Below, one piece after another: positions 8,372-16,600 of a stretch of 64,000 nt of DNA. The position numbers were made by a program, and so were the translations under genes. The notes beneath the pieces were generated by a model. The model worked only from the letters and a program-made list of their open reading frames with translations, ran no database searches and was not told the DNA's origin. The stretch is from positions 1 to 64,000 of the forward strand of contig JAIQET010000004.1 in NCBI GenBank assembly GCA_020073645.1. Reading direction: 5' to 3'. Origin of the DNA: Terriglobia bacterium. Its GTDB lineage: Bacteria; Acidobacteriota; Terriglobia; Terriglobales; Acidobacteriaceae. The stretch's first letter is position 1, and the number at the start of each line of letters is the position of its first letter.

Positions 8372-9327
8372 GAGGGATCCGAGGCCTTGTGAGCTTTGCT
8401 TTCCCCGTAAACCACGGACAGGACCGTCCGCGCCAGATTCGCCTTGTCGTCGGAAGTCCGCATAATCGTGGAGGCACAATACACCCGCAGGCCGGAGCGC
8501 TTCAATTCCTCAGCGGCCTGTGCATCCCGGGTGTCTGCAATCAGTATGTCGAGGAAGTCGTGATACGCCTGGGCGACTCCCGCGATTGAGACCGGAAGCC
8601 CCTGCGCAGCCATTAAGACATCAGCGGGACCGGAGACGGCAGCGCCCGCGACGATCGGCGTAACCGCAACCACGGGCGCCTGGGTTTGCTTTAAAGCCTC
8701 TCGTATGCCCGGCACCGCGAGAATGGGCCCAATGCTGGTTACGGGATTACTCGGAGCCAGCAGCACCACACTCGCTGATAGGATGGCATCTACAACGCCA
8801 GGTGCAGGCTGGGCCTCAGCGGCACCCGCGAAACGCACCGACTCCACCGGGTCCTGATACCAGCGTTGGACGAAGTACTCCTCGAAGCTGAGCTCCCCAA
8901 TCGGAGTCTTGACCCTGGTTTCCACTCGCGAGTCGCTCATGGGCAGAATGGTCGCCTGCACCCCCAGCTTGGCGGCAATCTCCAAGGTTGCTTCGGTCAA
9001 CGTTTTTCCCTTGGCGAGCAATCGGGTACGCAGCAGGTGGACCGCGAGGTCGCGATCGCCCACCTGAAACCAGATCGGCTGGCCCAACTGTCCCATGGCC
9101 TGCAGGCAGAAAAAGGTGTCACCCTTGACGCCCCAGCCGCGCTCCTTGCTAAGCAGCCCGGAGAGCACGTAGGTGATCGAGTCCAGGTCGGGCGAGACGT
9201 ACAGGCTCCACCACTCCAGATCGTCTCCGGTGTTCACGATGATGGTGAGTTCCTGCGGCGCGACCACCTGGCGCAGGCCGTCGATAAACTTGGCGCCTCC
9301 TGTTCCGCCGGTGAGTACGACGATCAT
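8368..9327 (-). CDS. cofD: 2-phospho-L-lactate transferase (CofD)
   Basis: CofD transfers the phospho-three-carbon unit from the CofC product to FO, making F420-0 or its dehydro form. The N-terminus MIVVLTGGTGGAKFIDGL with NTGDD and DLDSITYVLSG is diagnostic. The start at 9327 overlaps the cofG stop (ATGA) and its own stop overlaps the cofC start, so cofG-D-C are translationally coupled. 319 aa, normal length. If the product is the dehydro form, an extra reductase would be required; none is fused to CofE here. Confidence 0.95.
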   Translation of the reverse strand: MIVVLTGGTGGAKFIDGLRQVVAPQELTIIVNTGDDLEWWSLYVSPDLDSITYVLSGLLSKERGWGVKGDTFFCLQAMGQLGQPIWFQVGDRDLAVHLLRTRLLAKGKTLTEATLEIAAKLGVQATILPMSDSRVETRVKTPIGELSFEEYFVQRWYQDPVESVRFAGAAEAQPAPGVVDAILSASVVLLAPSNPVTSIGPILAVPGIREALKQTQAPVVAVTPIVAGAAVSGPADVLMAAQGLPVSIAGVAQAYHDFLDILIADTRDAQAAEELKRSGLRVYCASTIMRTSDDKANLARTVLSVVYGESKAHKASDPS

Positions 9328-10520
9328 GCAGCCCTCCACGCGTAGCCCTCGCGGTCCGCGGCGGCTTTGACTCTTTCCGACAACAGGCCGGGGCGCGCGG
9401 TCACGGCGGGCACGAACTCAGGATAAACCGGGAGGCGCGGCCGCAGGTTCTGTCCCTTCGCTTCGGTTATTGACTTCAGTTGTTCCAGATGCGGCCAGGG
9501 CTTCTCAGGATTGATGAAATCGGGGGTAAGCGGTGAGACGCCGCCCCAGTCGTTGATGCCTGCGTCCAGCAACTCATCATGATACGGTGCTGAGAGATTG
9601 GGCGGTGCTTGGATATTGATGTCCGGCATGAGCAGACGCGCCACGGCCACAGTGCGCAGCATTTCGCCGCGCGTGGGCTCGGGCCAGTCTCGCATCGGGA
9701 TGTCGGGCTTGACGCGGAAATTCTGAATGATGACCTCCTGGATGTGGCCGTACCTTCGGTGCAGATCGCGGATGGCCAGCAAGGTGTCCACGCGATCGTC
9801 CAGCGTTTCACCGATCCCGAGCAGCAAGCCGGTGGTGAAGGGAACTCCCTGCTTGCCGGCTTCTTCGACGGTGCGCAAGCGCTTGGCCGGGACTTTGTCG
9901 GGCGCGTTATCATGCGCCGCGCCGGGCGCCAGCAGTTCGGCACTGGTAGTTTCGAGCATGAGCCCCATGCTGGGCGAGACAGCCGCGAGCCGCGCGATCC
10001 ACTCCGCGCTGAGCAAGCCGGGATTGGGATGCGGCAACAGCGTGGTCTCGCGCAGCACCAACTCGCACATGGCTTCCAGGTAGTGAAGAGTGGAGTTGTA
10101 CCCCAGATGCCGCAGGGTGGCGCGCATCTCGGGAAATGCCAACTCCGGTTTGTCCCCCAGGCTGAACAACGCTTCCGTACATCCCAGCTTCTCGCCGGCC
10201 CGCGCCACCCGCAGCACTTCCTCGGGAGTCATGGTGTGGGCGCCGGGCTCGCCGGGATCACGGCGAAAGATGCAATAACCGCAATAATCGCGGCAAAGAT
10301 TGGTCAGCGGGAGGAAGACCTTGCGCGAGTAGGTGATGACGGCCGGCTTGAACCGCTCCTTGGCCTCTACCGCAGCAGCGAGGAGGGCCGGAAGTTCGTC
10401 GTCGGCCACCCGAATCAGGCGGCAGGCCAAGTCTCGCGATAGTGGCAAACCGGAGCGAAGCTCCTCCAGTTGCGAGCCCAGCGACGGCCGTGGTGTTCCC
10501 GCGATTTGCGCTACAGCCAA
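9324..10520 (-). CDS. cofG: 7,8-didemethyl-8-hydroxy-5-deazariboflavin synthase (CofG, radical SAM)
   Basis: The second radical-SAM half of FO synthase, which closes the deazaflavin ring on the CofH product. The CX3CX2C motif is in NLCRDYCGYCIFRRDP at about residue 78; GIGETLDDRVDTLLAIRDLH and NDWGGVSPLTPDFINPE are typical CofG sequences. The start is a TTG at 10520, with GGGAAGG about eight bases upstream and no other usable start before the radical-SAM core. First gene of the cofGDCEH-npdG operon, divergent from the GntR gene across a 437-base gap. Confidence 0.94.
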   Translation of the reverse strand: MAVAQIAGTPRPSLGSQLEELRSGLPLSRDLACRLIRVADDELPALLAAAVEAKERFKPAVITYSRKVFLPLTNLCRDYCGYCIFRRDPGEPGAHTMTPEEVLRVARAGEKLGCTEALFSLGDKPELAFPEMRATLRHLGYNSTLHYLEAMCELVLRETTLLPHPNPGLLSAEWIARLAAVSPSMGLMLETTSAELLAPGAAHDNAPDKVPAKRLRTVEEAGKQGVPFTTGLLLGIGETLDDRVDTLLAIRDLHRRYGHIQEVIIQNFRVKPDIPMRDWPEPTRGEMLRTVAVARLLMPDINIQAPPNLSAPYHDELLDAGINDWGGVSPLTPDFINPEKPWPHLEQLKSITEAKGQNLRPRLPVYPEFVPAVTARPGLLSERVKAAADREGYAWRAA

Positions 10521-10626
10521 GCTTCAGACCTTCCCAGAGATTCCAACCAGCGAAATGATACATGAGATAGGACTCAACAGAACAAAGGGCGGAAGGAGTA
10601 CGCCTTGGGGAGGCACGGGTGAGAAA

Positions 10627-10677
10627 GTAGCGCCGGCGTCCCGCCGGCTGTCGTGGGGGCGTCTCGCCCCCACATCC
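10627..10677 (+). repeat. GTAGCGCCGGCG palindromic repeat, copy 3 (two hairpins)
   Basis: GTAGCGCCGGCGTCCCGCC, GGCTGTCGTGGGGGCG, TCTCGCCCCCACATCC: a GCCGGC hairpin followed by a GTGGGGGCG/CGCCCCCAC hairpin. It is nearly identical to the copy at 29659-29708. It lies in the cofG/GntR intergenic gap beside a degraded acetyltransferase gene end. Confidence 0.8.
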
Positions 10678-10700
10678 GGGGGCAAAATCTGTCCTCCGGC

Positions 10701-10805
10701 CTAGAGATCGCGATACATGACGTAGGCATCCACGTAGCCCAGAGCCGGGTGCAGGAAAGCGCCAGGGAGACGGCCGGCAATCTCGAAGCCAAGGCTCTGC
10801 CAGAG
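10701..10805 (-). pseudogene. 3' remnant of a GNAT-family N-acetyltransferase
   Basis: On the minus strand this stretch reads LWQSLGFEIAGRLPGAFLH followed by PALGYVDAYVMYRDL and a TAG stop. That matches the C-terminal end (LGF...PGA...YVDAYVMYR) common in GNAT acetyltransferases. Upstream the frame does not continue into recognisable GNAT sequence, so only about 34 codons survive. The larger minus ORF at 10574-11161 is in a different frame and is not this gene. Family call is moderate; the truncation is directly visible. Confidence 0.6.
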
Positions 10806-10874
10806 AAGGTGTCGAAGGGGGGACCGCGGTACAGGGGATGGTCGCTGGGATTGCCGTAACAGCCCACAGCGTCG

Positions 10875-10919
10875 TTGAATTGTTCAACACTTGACTTTGT
10901 GAACACTTGAGCGCAATAT
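10875..10919 (+). promoter_or_regulatory. Putative promoter and operator of the GntR gene
   Basis: TTGACT (10891-10896) is followed after 17 bases by CAATAT (10914-10919), a plausible sigma-70 promoter with a weak -10. Overlapping it are a palindrome TTGAA-TTG-TTCAA (10875-10887), the arms GTTCA (10882-10886) and TGAAC (10900-10904), and a direct repeat AACACTTGA at 10886-10894 and 10902-10910 (16-base spacing). This is a likely site for autoregulation by the GntR protein 40 bases downstream. Function is inferred from position and symmetry only. Confidence 0.5.
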
Positions 10920-10957
10920 GACGCCCAATTCGTTCGCAAGCTTTCGGACCGGATCGC

Positions 10958-11644
10958 ATGGAACGCTCGCAGATAGACCGGGTCAGCGTGGCCGATCAGG
11001 TCGCGTCCATTTTGCGGCAACGGATTCTGGACGGCGAGTTGCGCCCCGGGACGCCGCTGCAGGAAGTGCCGTTGGCAGCCTCCTTGGGTGTATCGCGCAA
11101 TACCATGCGTGAGGCGACGCGGATCCTCTCGCTCGAAGGCTTGTTGAAGCGCAGCATTCACCGCGGGGTGGCGGTCTCGCAGCTCTCCCTAAAGGATGTC
11201 CAGGAGATCTACCACCTGCGGCGGATGCTGGAGATTCCTGCGGTGCTGGCGGCGCAATCCAGCCGTAGCGACATTCTGCAGGAAATCCGCAGCGCCCTCG
11301 ACGGGTATGAGCGGTCCGTGCGCGCGCGCGACTGGCTGCAGGCGGTGAGCTTCGACTTGCAATTCCACAGCCTGCTCATTCGCTTCCACCAGAACAAGCG
11401 GCTGGAGTCGTTTTACCAGAAACTGATCGGGGAAGTACGTATGGGTATGGTGCTGGTGGATCGCACCCACGATGATCCCGAGAGACTGATTCCGGTCCAC
11501 CACAAGATGTATCAGTTGCTTACCGCAGGCAAGTTCAAACAGTGTGCCGCCTTGCTGGGGCAGCACCTGGATGATTCCGAGGCCCGGCTGAGCCGGGTGA
11601 TGGCCGGTCAGATTGCGAAGAGCAGTGCAAAGCAGACGACCTGA
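10958..11644 (+). CDS. GntR-family (FadR subfamily, FCD domain) transcriptional regulator
   Basis: A DNA-binding regulator whose C-terminal all-helical FCD domain usually binds a small carboxylic-acid ligand. The winged helix-turn-helix spans about residues 10-75 (VADQVASILRQRILDGELR, then SRNTMREATRILSLEGL), followed by an FCD domain to residue 228. It is the first gene of the long plus-strand block and is therefore the best candidate for its pathway-specific regulator; it could also act on the divergent cof operon. The upstream promoter region carries repeats suited to autoregulation. Ligand unknown. Confidence 0.92.
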   Translation: MERSQIDRVSVADQVASILRQRILDGELRPGTPLQEVPLAASLGVSRNTMREATRILSLEGLLKRSIHRGVAVSQLSLKDVQEIYHLRRMLEIPAVLAAQSSRSDILQEIRSALDGYERSVRARDWLQAVSFDLQFHSLLIRFHQNKRLESFYQKLIGEVRMGMVLVDRTHDDPERLIPVHHKMYQLLTAGKFKQCAALLGQHLDDSEARLSRVMAGQIAKSSAKQTT

Positions 11645-11682
11645 CACAACGTTGGCGGTGCGGCCAACATGGAGGAGACAAG

Positions 11683-14600
11683 ATGGAGCCCTACGTCAGC
11701 TTTAACAGCAGGGGGAGAAGTTTCGGCGTGCTGAGATGGGTGCTGTTTCTGGTCACGTTGGCGGCCGTAGTGGTTCCACTACATGGGCAGGTCACGGTGA
11801 CCATCCAAGGGCGTGTCTATGACACGACAGGTGCGGCGATCTCCCAGGCCACGATCACGGTGGTGAACCCGGCAACGGGCTTCTCCCGCGCCACAACCGC
11901 AAATTCCACGGGGGATTACCAGATCTCTTCGCTTCCCGTGGGCGACTATACGGTGACGGCCGAGAAAGCCGGCTTCCAAAAGCAGGCCAAGAAAGTTCAC
12001 CTCGATATTGGCGGCAGTGGCACGGTGAACTTCAATCTGGCCGTGGGGCAGGTAGCCCAGGAGGTCACGGTGCAGGACGTGGGCGAAGTGGCGGAACCCA
12101 CGCGCACCATGGTGAGTTCGGTCATTGACGAGCACAAGATCGAGAACCTGCCGGTCAACGGACGGCAGTTCATCGACTTTGCTCTGCTGGCGCCGGGAGT
12201 GACCGTCGGTGACACCACCTCCGGCAGCACCGACGTGATCATCGAACCCGTGACTAAGCTCTCCTTCGCGGGACAGAACATCCATTACAACTTCGTGGCG
12301 GTGGACGGCGCCGACAACATGTCCACGGCGTCGGGTATTCAGAAAACGACGCCATCCCAGGAAGCGGTGCAGGAGTTCCGCGTCATCAACAGCGACTACA
12401 GCACGGAGTTCGGCCGGGCGGTGGGCGGCATTGTGAATGTCATCACCAAGAGCGGCACCAACAACCTGCACGGATCGGCGTACGAGTTCTTCCGCAACGA
12501 CGCGATGGACGCCAAGAGCCCGTTGGCGGGGGAGGGATTCAATAAGCTGCGCCAGAACCAGTACGGCGCTACCCTGGGTGGCCCGCTGCAGAAGGACAAG
12601 ACGTTTTACTTCCTCAACTATGAAGGTCAGCGGCACGTGGAGTCGCCGTTCTACAACATCACCGTGCTCGACAACTTGGCGGCCATCAACAACGTAAAGA
12701 CCACGGTGTTCGGCTTGCCGGCAGAGAACTTGCACGTCAACCGCGTCATCAATTACGACGACGGCCTGGTGAAACTCGACCACACCTTCAACGACAAGCA
12801 CTCGGCGTTTGTGCGCTACTTCATCAACGACCAGCGCTCGACCAACCTTTCGCCGCTGAATGACGGTTTCGATCTACCCTCGGGATTCAAGAACAACGCC
12901 TTCCGCGACCAGTCGGTGGTGGGCGATCTGGTTTCGGTGTTCTCGAGTTCACTGGTGAACGAAGCCCGGGTGCAGTATTCGCACCGTTTCTTTGACTTCC
13001 CAACCGTGAGCACGCAGCCCCACTTGGAAGTTTCGAATGTGTTCACCCTGGGCGTGAACCGCGGGAACCCGGACTTCTACGAGGAAGGCCGGTTCGAAAT
13101 TGTGGACAATGTGACCAAGACCTGGGGAAAGCACACGATTTATTTCGGCGGGGACTTCAACCACGTCAACACAAAGGAGTCGTTTCCGCTGTTCTATCCC
13201 TTTGAGGCAGACTTCGCCAGCCTTAACGCGTTCCTGGGTACGGACGGTGCGGTAGCGGGCTGCGAGGGCCAGTGCCCTGATCCCTTCGTGATTTTCATGG
13301 AAAAGTTTGACAGCACCCAGAATTTCAATGAGGGGACCATCGACCGCGCTGTGTACCAGGGGGGCGCCATTTCCTCGGCGATTCGCAACCAGGCCAAAGG
13401 CGAACTGGGGCACACCTACGAAGGTGCGTTCATTCAAGACAAGTGGCGGGTTTCGTCGAACTTCACGCTAAACTACGGCTTGCGCTGGGAGGGCGAGACC
13501 TGGCCGAGTAACGCGCTCAATAACATCACCAAGAACTTCAGCCCCCGGGTGGGATTCTCTTACGCACCCGGTGGGCATTCAGGTCTGGTACTACGCGGCG
13601 GGGCTGGGATTTTTTACGGAACCATTCCTTCCCCGTTGCTGATGTGCCAGATCCCTTCGTGCGGTGGGACCATCGGACCCTTTCCCGGCCGCGCGGCCAA
13701 AGAGGATTCGTTGGACGCGAAGACGCGCATATTCGCCTTTGCCAGTTCGCCGGACCTCAACAACCTCGCCCTTACGTCGCTGCTGCTGGATGGAACCTAT
13801 CCCAACGCTACCCCCTGTCCGTTTGGAGGCTTCCTCGCACCTGACTGCGGATTCTACGGCGACTCAGTCATTGTCCGCTTCGCCCAGGACCATAAGCCGC
13901 CGTATGGGGTGCAAGCCAGCTTCGGCGTTGAGTTCCAACCCTTCAGGGATTCGACCCTGGAAATCACCGGAATGCACGTGCGTGGGGTCCACCTAGGCAG
14001 CTTCTGGAACGTGAACCAACCCAACCAGAATGGATGTCCGGTGACTGCACATGACTCGCAAGGAGACGTCGGCCAGAAGTTCGACTACCACGTAGTCTTT
14101 GTTCCCGGTGACTGTACGACGGTATCGCCTTTCCCCGGAACCCGGCCTCTGCCGCCCGGATCGCCGACCGTCGCGGTGTACTTCGAAGCCGATTCCAAGT
14201 GGGATTCGCAATGGGACGGCTTGCTGATCAACTTTACCAAGCGCGTGAGCCACCACGTCGGGTACGGGTTGAGCTACACCTGGTCGAAGGGCATCGACAA
14301 CGGCCCGAACCCGAGTTTCGTGCTGATCCCGCAGGACAGTTGCTGCTTCAACCGCGAGCGGGCCATTTCTTCCGATAACGTGTCCCACCGCTTTGTGGGT
14401 AACGCTACCATCTACGGCCCGCAGCACATGAACCCGATCCTGAATGACTGGCAGCTCAGCACCATCGTGAGCCTGCAAACCCCCAACTACTTCACCAAGT
14501 TTTCCGGGTCTGACACGAATGGCGACATTTTCGGCAACAACGATCGTGTAGGCCTTGAAGCGCGGAACACTTTCAAGGGTGACACCTATGACAACGTGGA

Positions 14601-14868
14601 CATGCGTGTGTCGCGCACCTTCAACATCACCGAAAAGACACACCTGGAGGCGATTGCAGAAGGGTTCAACCTCCTCAATACGCTGAACGTCCACTACTAC
14701 AACACGGCATACGGGGCGGCGGACTTCTGTCCGTTTAATCCGGCGGCTCCAGGGTGTGCGGGTGCGCCAGCCTTCTTTCGTGAGGGCTCGCCGAACAAGT
14801 CGTACGGCACGCCGCGGTCGATCTTCAACCCGCGGCAGATCCAGCTCGCGCTGCGCTTGACCTGGTAA
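11683..14868 (+). CDS. TonB-dependent receptor, Oar-like, with carboxypeptidase-regulatory-like domain
   Basis: A large outer-membrane receptor (1061 aa) of the type expanded in Acidobacteriota. A signal peptide (hydrophobic stretch near residues 14-36) is followed by a carboxypeptidase-regulatory-like beta-sandwich (VTVTIQGRVYDTTGAAIS to about residue 120), a plug region (EVTVQDVGEVAEPTRTMVSS, then VQEFRVINSDYSTEFGRAVGG and NVITKSGTNNLHGSAYEF), and a long beta-barrel ending RQIQLALRLTW with the expected terminal aromatic residue. GGAGGAGA lies upstream of the ATG. Such receptors import or bind large or scarce substrates with TonB energy; location before catabolic genes suggests uptake of that pathway's substrate. 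No TonB box was recognised. Confidence 0.93.
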   Translation: MEPYVSFNSRGRSFGVLRWVLFLVTLAAVVVPLHGQVTVTIQGRVYDTTGAAISQATITVVNPATGFSRATTANSTGDYQISSLPVGDYTVTAEKAGFQKQAKKVHLDIGGSGTVNFNLAVGQVAQEVTVQDVGEVAEPTRTMVSSVIDEHKIENLPVNGRQFIDFALLAPGVTVGDTTSGSTDVIIEPVTKLSFAGQNIHYNFVAVDGADNMSTASGIQKTTPSQEAVQEFRVINSDYSTEFGRAVGGIVNVITKSGTNNLHGSAYEFFRNDAMDAKSPLAGEGFNKLRQNQYGATLGGPLQKDKTFYFLNYEGQRHVESPFYNITVLDNLAAINNVKTTVFGLPAENLHVNRVINYDDGLVKLDHTFNDKHSAFVRYFINDQRSTNLSPLNDGFDLPSGFKNNAFRDQSVVGDLVSVFSSSLVNEARVQYSHRFFDFPTVSTQPHLEVSNVFTLGVNRGNPDFYEEGRFEIVDNVTKTWGKHTIYFGGDFNHVNTKESFPLFYPFEADFASLNAFLGTDGAVAGCEGQCPDPFVIFMEKFDSTQNFNEGTIDRAVYQGGAISSAIRNQAKGELGHTYEGAFIQDKWRVSSNFTLNYGLRWEGETWPSNALNNITKNFSPRVGFSYAPGGHSGLVLRGGAGIFYGTIPSPLLMCQIPSCGGTIGPFPGRAAKEDSLDAKTRIFAFASSPDLNNLALTSLLLDGTYPNATPCPFGGFLAPDCGFYGDSVIVRFAQDHKPPYGVQASFGVEFQPFRDSTLEITGMHVRGVHLGSFWNVNQPNQNGCPVTAHDSQGDVGQKFDYHVVFVPGDCTTVSPFPGTRPLPPGSPTVAVYFEADSKWDSQWDGLLINFTKRVSHHVGYGLSYTWSKGIDNGPNPSFVLIPQDSCCFNRERAISSDNVSHRFVGNATIYGPQHMNPILNDWQLSTIVSLQTPNYFTKFSGSDTNGDIFGNNDRVGLEARNTFKGDTYDNVDMRVSRTFNITEKTHLEAIAEGFNLLNTLNVHYYNTAYGAADFCPFNPAAPGCAGAPAFFREGSPNKSYGTPRSIFNPRQIQLALRLTW

Positions 14869-14877
14869 GACTCTGGG

Positions 14878-14907
14878 AGGCGGGGCGGTCGTCGCCCGCT
14901 CCGCCTT
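14878..14907 (+). terminator. GC-rich hairpin after the TonB receptor gene
   Basis: AGGCGGGGCGG pairs with CCGCTCCGCCT over an 11-bp stem (one G-T pair) around a seven-base loop. No T-tract follows, so it may attenuate rather than stop transcription between the receptor and the flavin reductase gene 36 bases further on. Confidence 0.45.
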
Positions 14908-14943
14908 GAACTCGATTAAGATGCCAAGGGTGTCGGCCTTCTT

Positions 14944-15507
14944 ATGAGTGTTGCCCAGGCAGAGTTTCGTGAGGCGATGGGTTGTTTTACCACCGGGGTC
15001 ACGGTCATCACGGTGGATTACCAAGGCGAAGTGCACGGCATGACCGCGAACGCGTTCACTTCCGTCTCGCTCGATCCCCTTCTGGTGCTGGTTTGTGTGG
15101 ATCATCGGGCGCAGACGCATGCTCATTTGCACGCAAGAAAGCGGTTTGGCGTGAATGTGCTGGCCGAGGACCAGCGGGCGATCTCGGAACATTACGCGCG
15201 TCCCGACCGGAACCACGAGCGCGCGGAAGCGGAGGCGGGGGCGCGCTTCGAGCGCACTCCGCACGGGACCCCGGTACTGCGTGGCGCCTTGGCGTACCTG
15301 GAGTGCCGGTTGCACACCGCGCAGGACGCGGGGGACCACACCATCTTTATCGCGGAAGTGGAGGATGTGCTAGTGCGCGAAGGTAATCCTCTGCTGTACT
15401 TTCAGGGGAAGTATCGGGTGCTCGGGATGGCGAAGGAAGACTCAGAGACAGGATCCGCGGGCAGGGCAGAGCGCGGACTGGCGAAGCCGGCGTTGCGGAA
15501 AGGCTAG
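14944..15507 (+). CDS. Flavin reductase (HpaC/NtaB-like) of a two-component monooxygenase
   Basis: A flavin reductase-like FMN-binding split-barrel protein, about 187 aa. GVTVITVDYQGEVHGMTANAFTSVSLDPLLVLVCV near the N-terminus and GDHTIFIAEVEDV with a late GKYRVLG are family hallmarks. Such proteins reduce free FMN or FAD with NAD(P)H and pass it to a monooxygenase. The next gene, eight bases downstream, is a luciferase-like monooxygenase, so the two probably form a two-component system. The C-terminal tail after residue 165 is not conserved-looking. Confidence 0.9.
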   Translation: MSVAQAEFREAMGCFTTGVTVITVDYQGEVHGMTANAFTSVSLDPLLVLVCVDHRAQTHAHLHARKRFGVNVLAEDQRAISEHYARPDRNHERAEAEAGARFERTPHGTPVLRGALAYLECRLHTAQDAGDHTIFIAEVEDVLVREGNPLLYFQGKYRVLGMAKEDSETGSAGRAERGLAKPALRKG

Positions 15508-15515
15508 GAGAGACC

Positions 15516-16598
15516 ATGCGATTTGGCATTTATTGCGAAGTCCAGACGCCGCCCGGCAAGCCGCACTACGACATGATCTGGGAGATCATGCGGCAGATCG
15601 AACATGCCGACGAATCCGGTTTCGACGTGTACTCGGTGATTGATCATCACTTTTTCCAGAAATTCTCCATCTCGGCCAATCCGCTGGCCATGTTTGCCGC
15701 GGCCGCGCAGCGGACCAAGCGCATCCGCTTCCGTACCGCGCTCCACACTCTGCCGCTGGAAAACCCCATGCGCCTGGCCGGCATGATCGCCGAGACCGAC
15801 ATTCTTACCAACGGCCGGCTGGAATGCGGCCTGGGCCGGGGACACGCCTGGTTGTTTGCCCCTTCTGCCATGCCACTGGAGGAGAGCCGGCCCCGCTACA
15901 ACGAGGCCATCGACATTCTGCAGCTTGCCTTTACCCAGGAGAAGTTCTCCTATGACGGCCGGTTCTACAAATTGAAGGACGTGAGCGTGGTGCCGCGACC
16001 GCTGCAGAAGCCGCATCCCAAGTTTTACACCGGCGGCACCAGCGACATCACTTACGAGATGGCTGGGGTCAAAGGCTGGGGCATTTTCGTACCACCGCTG
16101 TTGCCGTGGAAAGTGCTGGAAGCGCCGCTGAACCTCTACAAGAAAGCTTGTACCGAACACGGCCACCAGCCCGACATCGTGTATATCCGTCCCGTGTACA
16201 TCGACGAAGATGAGCGACAGATTCGAAAAGAAGTCGAGCAGGCTCTGCTCAATTTTCTGGCCTTCAACGCGTCGCCCGCTGAGTCCCTGCAGGGCGAAGA
16301 GAAAAAGGCGGAATTGCGCGCCAAGGGGTATGGCTTCTATGCCAGCGGAGCGCTGGAGTCGCTCACCAAGCTGACCTATGAGCAGATCGTGGAGCAGGAA
16401 ATCGGGTTCATAGGAACGCCCGACAAGGTGATCCGGCAGGTGCGTACCCTCACCGAGAAAGGCGGCATCGGAGAGTTGGCAATCGTTGCCAACTTCGGTG
16501 GCCTGGAACACTGGAAAAGCATCAAGACGCAATACATGTTTGCCAAACACGTGATGCCGGCGTTTCGCCCGAAGGCGGAAGCCAAGGCGGCGGACTAA
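15516..16598 (+). CDS. Luciferase-like (LLM class) flavin-dependent monooxygenase
   Basis: A TIM-barrel LLM-family oxidoreductase, 360 aa. The opening MRFGIYCEVQTPPGKPHYD, the ANPLAMFAAAAQRTKRIRF segment, LECGLGRGHAW, and GTPDKVIRQVR near the end are typical of the bacterial-luciferase alkanal-monooxygenase clade that uses reduced FMN and oxygen. The adjacent upstream flavin reductase supports FMNH2 use rather than F420. GGAGAGACC precedes the ATG. Two bases separate it from the following membrane protein gene, indicating co-transcription. The substrate is not evident. Confidence 0.9.
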   Translation: MRFGIYCEVQTPPGKPHYDMIWEIMRQIEHADESGFDVYSVIDHHFFQKFSISANPLAMFAAAAQRTKRIRFRTALHTLPLENPMRLAGMIAETDILTNGRLECGLGRGHAWLFAPSAMPLEESRPRYNEAIDILQLAFTQEKFSYDGRFYKLKDVSVVPRPLQKPHPKFYTGGTSDITYEMAGVKGWGIFVPPLLPWKVLEAPLNLYKKACTEHGHQPDIVYIRPVYIDEDERQIRKEVEQALLNFLAFNASPAESLQGEEKKAELRAKGYGFYASGALESLTKLTYEQIVEQEIGFIGTPDKVIRQVRTLTEKGGIGELAIVANFGGLEHWKSIKTQYMFAKHVMPAFRPKAEAKAAD

Positions 16599-16600
16599 CC

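Noticed and set aside
13993-15339. 448-aa minus-strand ORF opposite the TonB receptor end and flavin reductase
   Set aside because: It spans two well-supported plus-strand genes, has no recognisable domain, and its composition (Arg/Val/His-rich) is typical of antisense readthrough in GC-rich DNA.
14944-16598. Rut-type pyrimidine degradation (RutF/RutA)
   Set aside because: Flavin reductase and LLM are similar in kind, but RutB, RutC, RutD and RutE equivalents are missing.
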